Positions 32,841 to 64,000 of a stretch of DNA of 64,000 nt are shown piece after piece. Under the pieces are notes generated by a model. The model was given only the letters and a program-made list of their open reading frames with translations, searched no databases and was not told the DNA's origin. The translations under genes and the position numbers were made by a program. The DNA comes from Diphasiastrum complanatum (taxonomy: Eukaryota > Streptophyta > Lycopodiopsida > Lycopodiales > Lycopodiaceae), in assembly GCA_029204225.1 (NCBI GenBank), contig CM055092.1, positions 68,175,411-68,239,410 of the forward strand. Direction: 5' to 3'. The first letter of the stretch is position 1. The number at the start of each line of letters is the position of its first letter.

Positions 32841-35339
32841 ATTGTGTCTTTAGTACTAAGTCCAATGATTTCAAATCAATCAAATTACCCATTTTTTTCC
32901 TTTTGACAAAGTCTTTTTTTAGTAGCTTTTAGACCAACAATGAGTCCAAAATATGCATCATGTAATGTCATTTATTTCAAGAGGTCTCTTCTTTTTGTGC
33001 AATATGATATTTGAATATTTTTATTTGGAAGCATTCAAATGTCAACATCTCTTTTTCAAGTAAAAGGTGATGCTAAGAAGTTGTAGTCTTCCTTGCTCGA
33101 AACAATACTTGTTTATATATTGGTAGCATTTAATTGAAGCCTTCATTTTCAAAACATTTTAAATTTTAAAACTTTTAAAAGTAGCACATGATAACATTAT
33201 ATTGAAATTTTTGGCTATTTTGTGAACTAAGAGCTAGTTTGAATCTTAAATAGTAGGGCCCTACTTTTATACGAAACTATAGGAGTTGGAAAAGGAATTT
33301 ACAAGAGATCTAGATTGTTCATGTTGAGCAAAAATGTCCTAAATGTCAAAATTTAAGATCCAAACTGATCCTAAACATAGACCTAAGCACAATAGAAGAT
33401 GCACAAAAATCAATCTTACATCTGTAGACAATTTATAACATAGAATTAACAATTTGATCAAGATCTACTCAACATAACTTGATCGAATTGAAAGCAAATC
33501 AAAACACAAATATATCTAAAATAATTCTCTGTAAACAGGCCATAAAACGTCACATGAACATTTCTTTTCACTATCCAATAGAGATTGATCAAGCTTACAG
33601 CAAGTACTCTAATAAGTAGAAGAAAACCAAAAAATAATGAGATAGCCTTGACTCCAAGCCTCCCAAAAGTGGAATGCCACTTAGGTTCTCCATTCTCCAT
33701 GACCTATCTACCTACTATTTTTAGTTGAAAGTGATGACTCTCTCTCTCCTCTCTGTAGAGTCATTTGGCCAAGCTTATTCAAAAGTAGTCCTAAATAGTC
33801 ATATTGGCCAAATCTGTCAAATTAAAGCTAAAAATGAGCTTTTAATGACTAAGTAATCAAATGAACTTGGACCCAACTTTTAAATTGGTCATGGACTTTA
33901 TTTTCACACGTGTGAACCAACCATGTGAAGTTTATTTGCTAATTTGGCCCCATTTAATCTCAAATTGCCAAACTAAAGAAAACCAATTGACAATTTTCAC
34001 ACTCTTTCAACTAAATTTAGCATAGATTTAGAATATAATCCCAAATGTGATCTATGCTTCATGAATAAGTGTTTTGCTTTCAGTATCTATAAATATGAAA
34101 TGGATAGACTTCATAATTGATAAAATATATCAACAAAGTAGCATTTTTTTTTGAAACAATACTAACAACTAGTTCTCTTCAAGAAAATTTATATTTTTTA
34201 TAAATCATATAATTTGGTTTGTTTCATAATTTTATTTTGCAATAGTGATTTGTTTTATGATATTTTAAAATATTAATTTCCAAAACTTAGACTCTAAATA
34301 TCTCTATAAATCTTTGTAGATTTTTTTTTTTTTAAATATTAATTGACATTCATATTGTAATTGTAAGATTTTTTTTATAATAATACAATTATTTTCATTC
34401 CAAAAAGCTTTAAAATATTAAAATACTTGTATTAAAATAATATTTTCAGAAAACTAAAAATAATTTCAAAGCTCGATGGTCAACACAATGAAAATTAAAT
34501 TCCCTTTGTTTCCCTCTTATCTTTGTGCTACTTTTTTGAGACTTACTACTATGTTTCCTTCTTATCTTTATGCTAATTTGAATTCCCAACACAACGCACC
34601 TTGATACTTCTACTTTGTTTCCCTCTCATCGTCTTTGTACTTTAAAATCATACTACTTTGCTTTTGTGAATTTTGGATTAGCAACAATGTGCTATTAATG
34701 AAACATTTATTCCTAAATGATTGCATCTCATAACATGCATTAAGCCCGAACATATTAGTAGTAGTCTCACACATACAACTTGCATGGAAGTAAGTGCCAA
34801 GACCTCAATTTGAATTTGGAGAATGCACTACACTATCCCATTGCATGAGAGTTCATGTTTACTTGGAAGTAATTGAAATGTCTAGAGACCTCCTAGTGAG
34901 TAGAAGTATCATCATGTTGATATCATTTTCTTAACCCAACATGCAACCAATCAATGAATCCCACCTTGTTGAAAGGTGGAAAAGCCACTTGCAATGGTTT
35001 TATTTAATTAAAGGAGAGAATTGATGAATGTTGGAGGGATATTAGCTTTTTGTCATACACACCAAATCAAGGTTTATGACAATTTTAGAGTTTTATAACA
35101 AACAATTAAAGGCCTTACTAATATAGAAAATGCAAAGTTTCAATCATGAGCCCAATTATATGATTTTGTGACAAATATTGCCTGGGCACTACACAGATTA
35201 TAAGCGGAGTAGTGTCAATTTTTATATCCGTCAGATATCAATATTAACTGATTATTTATAAATGCAAGTTTCAGGTATCAATATTCAAAGACCCATATCC
35301 TTACCTGCCAATTTGAAAGCTTTTCAATCCATACCATGT
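32841..35339. other. AT-rich intergenic DNA
   Basis: Very AT-rich, especially 33100-34600. Possible complement of LINE leader text near 33460-33700 but without motifs. No gene, RNA or repeat that I can support. Confidence 0.5.
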
Positions 35340-35456
35340 CATTTCCCTACCTTCACCCAACGGGGTTGGCTCAGTTGGTTGGCTTGGCATCCAAAGTTTC
35401 TTTGGTCCCAGGTTCGAGCCTCCCCTTGGAAACCAAGAAGCATTTCCCTACCTTCA
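35340..35456 (+). mobile_element. tRNA-derived SINE or retroposed tRNA pseudogene
   Basis: CATTTCCCTACCTTCA occurs at 35340-35355 and again at 35441-35456: perfect 16-bp target duplications around an 85-bp insert. The insert has a pol III A box (TGGCTCAGTTGG, 35367-35378) and B box (GGTTCGAGCCT, 35411-35421) at tRNA spacing and ends in an A-rich tail (AAACCAAGAAG). It is too short for a typical plant SINE body, so a bare tRNA-like retroposon is likely. Confidence 0.85.
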
Positions 35457-37109
35457 ACTTACTCTTATGTGCAAACATCCCTAATAAATAAACACACACT
35501 TCAATGCTTTGTTCAAATCGATAGAATCCTAAACTAAACCTTATATGTTTAAACATGAAAATAGAATTTATTAGATATTTTTCCAAACAATGAGTCACAT
35601 AGTATCACTTGCCTTTATATTTTCTCTATGAAAGAATTGCCAATCCTCCTATCACTTTGGAATATCAAATAAGGTTCATGTGTATCAAACTAACAAAGCT
35701 AAAGGAAACGAGACAATTTTGCTACAACATATCTACATTTTGCAAAAACTAAACGAAAAAATTCAGCGATGTAACCTAGCTATCAACAAAAACTCCAAAT
35801 TGAAAAAAATGTGCTCACCTACATCTACCCACAAAAACAGTAGTGTTAGAACAAAGGATTTCTCAAAGAAGTTTCTATGCATATTCTCAAACGGAATTCT
35901 TTGTTTCATTCTAGCCAGGTGTCGTGTGCTCACTATGCACCTCTGTCTGCTTTACATATTTGTACATCGGTGATTTGGAAACGTCTCGTGTGGTGAAAGA
36001 TTGTTTTGAAAAAGCAATATCTAAAGCAACATAAATGAAAAAGCAATATCTGGATTTCTTGTCTTGGCTAGAGGTTATTGGCTTTGCGGCAGCAGAGTAC
36101 AAGTGACGAGCACAGCCACTAGTTGTATAAGTCGTAGTAGGATTGAGTCGTTGGTTGCGTTCTTTCAACAAAGATACGTTTGCGAGCATTGCGAAGATGG
36201 GAAGAGCATCCTAAAGCGCAATCTCAATGGCGAACTCGCTTTTATCATAGTGTCTTATGCAAGGTTGAAACATTGGTCAGTCAACGAGTAAACAAAAATG
36301 TTATCTAATTTGCAACTCGTATTTTTTTTTGTAGATTGGGTGACCCTAATGTAATACAAAGTTGATATGTAAATTCAAGATTTGTTTCAATTCTACACTA
36401 CTAAGTTTATTATTTGTATCTTCAATCGATCCCACTCTTTGCTTTTCATAACGAAGTGTCATGAATATATTTTTACAATAAACCATATAATCGAGCATTG
36501 AGTCAACACAAACGAACATTGAGTCAACAAAAATTTCTATAAACTTTTTTTTTTTTAAGGTGTGCAAGCTAAAAAGAAATCTCGAGTCTAAGGTGAGATA
36601 CCTACCCAAGTAGGTATGTTTACACTGATAATAAGGCGATGCCAAGTTCTCTTGAAGATCCATCAAACTTGGAAAAGTCTTTTGAATAGCAATACTTTGA
36701 ACAACGTTAGATGATCTGATTGTCCTCGTGTGATTGGTTAATTGCTAAAATCTAATCTACAACTCCTTTTAGACATGCATATTTAAAGAAGAACTCATCT
36801 CAGCATCCTACAACATCAAGGGTTTACATGTATGAGAAATACATCCATTTCCTTTGCATATTACCTTTTTCAAATGAGACACAAAGTATAGTTTGTTTCT
36901 TTTGCAATTTTTTCGATTAATGTACGCAAAATAAACAATCATCATTTGTTTTTTTCAATTCATATATGCAATACGCATTCATTTCATCTACAAATTATGA
37001 AAAATATGTATATAGAGCGAACAAAAATAAAACATTGGAAGTGAACAAGTCACATAACTTTATGAAATGACAGTACTCTCATCAATGTAGTCCAAATTTT
37101 CCTCACTGA

Positions 37110-37113
<4 letters not shown>
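35457..37113. other. Intergenic DNA, no gene seen
   Basis: Scattered short frames only, none with a recognisable motif. Confidence 0.45.

Positions 37114-37199
<86 letters not shown>
37114..37199. repeat. (TC)n microsatellite
   Basis: About 42 uninterrupted TC units. Confidence 0.95.
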
Positions 37200-37201
<2 letters not shown>

Positions 37202-38287
37202 CCCGTTGTTGCTCCCACTAGTTTTATACACAGGGATGTCATTTATTTCCCTCAAGTATATCCTTTGTCAAAGATTGCATGGAAGATCCACACAATTTCA
37301 TGTTGTATTCACACGGATATTTGCACTGACAAGTATGGTCTCAGTTGAAAATCTATCCATGCATAGCTTTGCTTGCACAGTATCTTAGCTAGATAAGAGT
37401 GGTTCATGTGGCAAGTGACAACTAGGAGCCCACAAGCTCAAAAATGGCTATGGTTCTATATGGTTGTCTGGTCAGAGAAACAATTTTCTTTTTTGCCAAG
37501 TCTCTCCTCCAAGGATGTTAACTGTTGAATTGAAAATTAAGCATATGGAACATCCACACATGGATTTCAACACAAGCATCCCCATTATGTCAACATTATG
37601 TTAAAGTACCTTATTGAAGAATATGGTGAAACAATGCATCTTATTTGGTCTCACTTTTCTACCACCATCTTCAATCAACCAAGATGCAATGTACGTAGAC
37701 AAGCTTTCACGGGGTCAAGATATATAGGCTAACACAACAATGAAAAGGGCTCATTCCTAGAATTGCCCAGAATTGAACAGTAGACACAACTGAATCAAAA
37801 GCCAAAGCAAGCTTCTGCGCTTCCTACGATGAAGTTCCCTCAAATTCTAAAGCCAAGACAATGGCTTAGCCTTATGGCCTAAGTTTGTCCACAAATTGTT
37901 CATAGAAATAATAAAGATACAAAAGCTCCTCCCTTGGATTTCCGTTATCATCTCCCCCAATTGTGCCATTGTTTGTCTTAGATGCCCTTACGTTTCATCC
38001 TTATCTGCACCAGTCACTCCAATAGCACCCCATTCTCTCACTCATTGTCTAGACTCTAGACTTATTCTAATGGTCTTCCAGTGATCTTTGCTAGTCATTT
38101 GAGTTATTTTCCAAGTTACAGCTATACTTTAGAATGACCTAAAAAGACTCCAATACATTGAAGATCAGACCAGTCTATTTCTTTGTAATTTGTATTAATC
38201 AAAAAGTTTATTTGCAAAAAACCTGAGTCAATTTGTCACCTTTGGAAGATTGGCCTTGAAACATAATTACTCTTTTATTCTTTGCCA

Positions 38288-38290
<3 letters not shown>
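37200..38290. other. Intergenic DNA, no gene seen
   Basis: Moderate AT content, short frames only. Confidence 0.45.

Positions 38291-38366
<76 letters not shown>
38291..38366. repeat. (GA)n microsatellite
   Basis: About 38 uninterrupted GA units. Confidence 0.95.
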
Positions 38367-38371
<5 letters not shown>

Positions 38372-40202
38372 AAATTTCAATATTTCAATTTCAAAATAAA
38401 CGACACAAATTAAAACAGACTTCCCCCTTTATTTAATAGGTAGAGAGAGCCCTACTCAGTGTTGCTTCCCCTAGATGGCTACGTAGAACGTTGCAACATT
38501 AATGGACAACTCCCACTCCTCTTGTTCGGAGAAAAATCAAGAAGGGAAGACGGTTGTAATAGGATCAGCTTGTAGCAGGCAGACATGCCTGAGACAATTG
38601 CTTAGAATGCTAAATGAGTACCATCCAGTGATTTATGATAGATTATAATACATCCAATACTAAGAACTTAAAAGGTGACTAATAACCTGGGGAAAAGGAA
38701 AGGAATTGAGGCTCAGCCTGTGAGAATACAACTCATCTGGTTACAAAAAATGTCTCCTTGATACCTTACCTTTTTATATATACATTTTTTTAGTCACACC
38801 ATAGCAACCAAGACTATAGAGACATCAAAGTTGACCTGCAAACACTGCATATTCTTCAGGCTTGCCAAAGCACTTAAGGTTACATCCACAGATTATAGCA
38901 CTTATACTTACATTCAGGAAGCTGTTTAAACTAGTTGCACATACTTTGGTAAGCTGTTGTACAACACTTAACAGCATAGTGAGGACTCTTACAGTAGCAT
39001 CACCTAGATGCAGATGATCATTGAGCCACAAGTGTTTGCAAGCAGCCAGACGACAGCCCATATGAAAAAGATGTAGTTGACGCCAGACATAGCACTGCAT
39101 GCCATCAGGTGCAAACTTATTTCAACTTTCAGACAGAACACGAAACCACAACTTCTGACTATCAAGCTTCAATAAAGAGCATCTATGGCTCTGTTTGGAA
39201 GCCCAATCTTCTGTGAGATGAAAGCACCTGACGTTCACTACGCAATCAGATGTTTTCATAAGAATTTCCATCCTCCTGAGTCCTATGATAATTGAGAGAT
39301 AAAGAGCATAATGGGCTCACAAATACTTCGTTGTTTAGAGCTACCAAGTTACATGAGGAAAGTTCAATGGAGCAATTTTACTGGTTAGCTCGTTGCCAGC
39401 AACACATGGTATGTCTACTAAGAACTCCTTCACTTCTGACGAACGTTGCTTGAGCTTAAACTAACAACAGAGCTACATTCAGCCTTGCTTCAACTTGGAG
39501 GGTTTCATAATTAGCATCAAAATAACAACACTTCTGTAAGTACCCAAAGTAAAAATGATTTCTTGCAAACTTGAAACTTCTCCATATGGTTATATAGCTG
39601 GCACATTTAATTCAACATACTATATATTTCGTAGCTAAGTGGTTCAAATCCCCATGTACATTCTAAAAGATTCAGGAAGCTAGTTTAGTTTGTAGCTCTC
39701 TTTGAATCCCTGCATTCATTTCGAGAATTAAAAACAAAGAACATCAAAGCTAATTTATTTTATATATTATGCTACTAGATTTGCATTATTTTTACTGTCA
39801 AGTTCTGTACGACTTGATTTATCCATCATGGAACAGATTGAGAATCTTAGCCAGGTTGAAGCACACAAACAAGTTAACAACCTATAGGATGTCGTGCCGC
39901 TCTTAAACTCAATGGTAGAAACCACGCACAGAATGGACTGCACAGCACAATATACATCGCTGCTGTTTGCGTCTTGGACCTCTTGCAACTTCATTTTGCT
40001 ACAAGCTCATTAGGTTAAGGCTTTAAATGTCTTTTAGCTTACGATTCCCAAATACCTTCCAAGAAACTTTTGCAGTTAGTGCAAAACACATAACCTAGAT
40101 TTTACCCAAAAGCTTAAAGCACTCCACCCTTTGCATTCACAAGTATGCAAACGTTTCAGAAAAGTACATGCCTCATCACAAAAATATAGTACCTTGCTTT
40201 TT
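38367..40202. other. 3' flank of gamma-tubulin
   Basis: Downstream of the gamma-tubulin stop codon. A 91-codon minus-strand frame at 38825-39100 has no recognisable domain. The region may be 3' UTR plus intergenic DNA. Confidence 0.4.
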
Positions 40203-63520
<23,318 letters not shown>

Positions 63521-64000
63521 CCTTGCTTGCTGATGGATGGATGGATCGATCCCAAGCTTTGCGCGCACGAGAGAGGAGAGAGCGGGAAAGGAGGTGGATG
63601 TGAGCGAAGTGAAAAAGGAAAAATTGAGCTGTCTACATTAGGGCAACCTGCTGGGTTATGTGGGCTAAAGCTCAAAACCCAAGGGTGGACTTTGACAACA
63701 TATAAGGATATGCAAGTTTGTTTGCTATACCCCTTTATCTTTGTTCGTCCTCTACTTTATCTTGGTCTTGGATTTCTTCCTTGGACGTCCTCGGCGCTTT
63801 TCACTTGGGCTTCCGTCGTCCAAGGCTCTACTTTTTCTTATTCCCTTGGCTCTCCGTCATGAAACTCAACTTGTTATGTGTCTTCTCTCGATCGCTTGGC
63901 TATACCCTATGACATTGCGACTTGGAATTTGTTCCCTCTTTTTCCCCTTTGGTGTCTAGTCTTTGGAAGGCATTCGCATTCTGGGTGTTCCTTTTGGTTC
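63521..64000 (-). promoter_or_regulatory. Presumed promoter/leader of gamma-tubulin
   Basis: Upstream of the start at 63520. A purine-rich patch (complement of GAGAGAGGAGAGAGCGGG) near 63570-63595 is typical of a leader. No TATA box could be fixed. No other gene is supported. Confidence 0.35.

Noticed and set aside
35356-35440. Functional tRNA gene
   Set aside because: A and B boxes are present, but the flanking 16-bp target duplications and A-rich tail show a retroposed copy, and the acceptor stem does not pair cleanly by eye.
38825-39100. 91-codon minus-strand frame downstream of gamma-tubulin
   Set aside because: No motif, no splice partner. May be chance or 3' UTR, so not called a gene.

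Overview
This window is nuclear DNA from a land plant with a large, transposon-rich genome. The support is a plant-type B12D gene with three small exons, a gamma-tubulin gene with plant-like exon boundaries, many Ty1/copia and some Ty3/gypsy remnants, and plant-type telomeric heptamers. A Penelope-like (provisional) reverse transcriptase and an unusual histone-fusion cassette hint at a seed-free plant (fern, lycophyte or bryophyte), but this is a weak inference.

Layout. 1-1.14 kb: end of a minus-strand copia pol. 1.3-3.2 kb: degenerate telomere-like heptamer array broken by long dinucleotide runs. 4.5-5.5 kb: long foldback element. 5.98-12.65 kb: the most unusual part, a cassette of three intron-containing genes. 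They are (i) a plus-strand transposase-like gene, (ii) a convergent minus-strand gene of unknown family, and (iii) a plus-strand gene fusing a divergent histone H3 fold to a Ulp1/SENP-like (C48) cysteine-protease domain. Genes ii and iii are divergent and share a tandemly duplicated, G-box-rich promoter. Each gene carries one or a few disabling changes.

12.8-29.5 kb: nested retroelements. A gag-only LTR element (14478-21687, target duplication GTCTT) sits inside a minus-strand copia. Gypsy, Penelope-like and copia fragments follow, then a long plus-strand copia. 30.8-31.8 kb: intact B12D gene (92 aa). 32-40 kb: mostly AT-rich intergenic DNA with a LINE scrap and a tRNA-derived retroposon bounded by perfect 16-bp target duplications.

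40.2-63.5 kb: a gamma-tubulin gene on the minus strand, 11 exons, 478 codons after allowing for one extra G in exon 2. Its second intron is about 20 kb and holds a nested set: a solo or partial LTR, a hAT transposase, two copies of one LINE family, a copia element inserted into LINE copy 1 (target duplication CCATC), and a non-coding LTR element inserted into LINE copy 2 (target duplication CTCGG). Only B12D looks like an intact ordinary gene. Gamma-tubulin is intact except for the one-base insertion.
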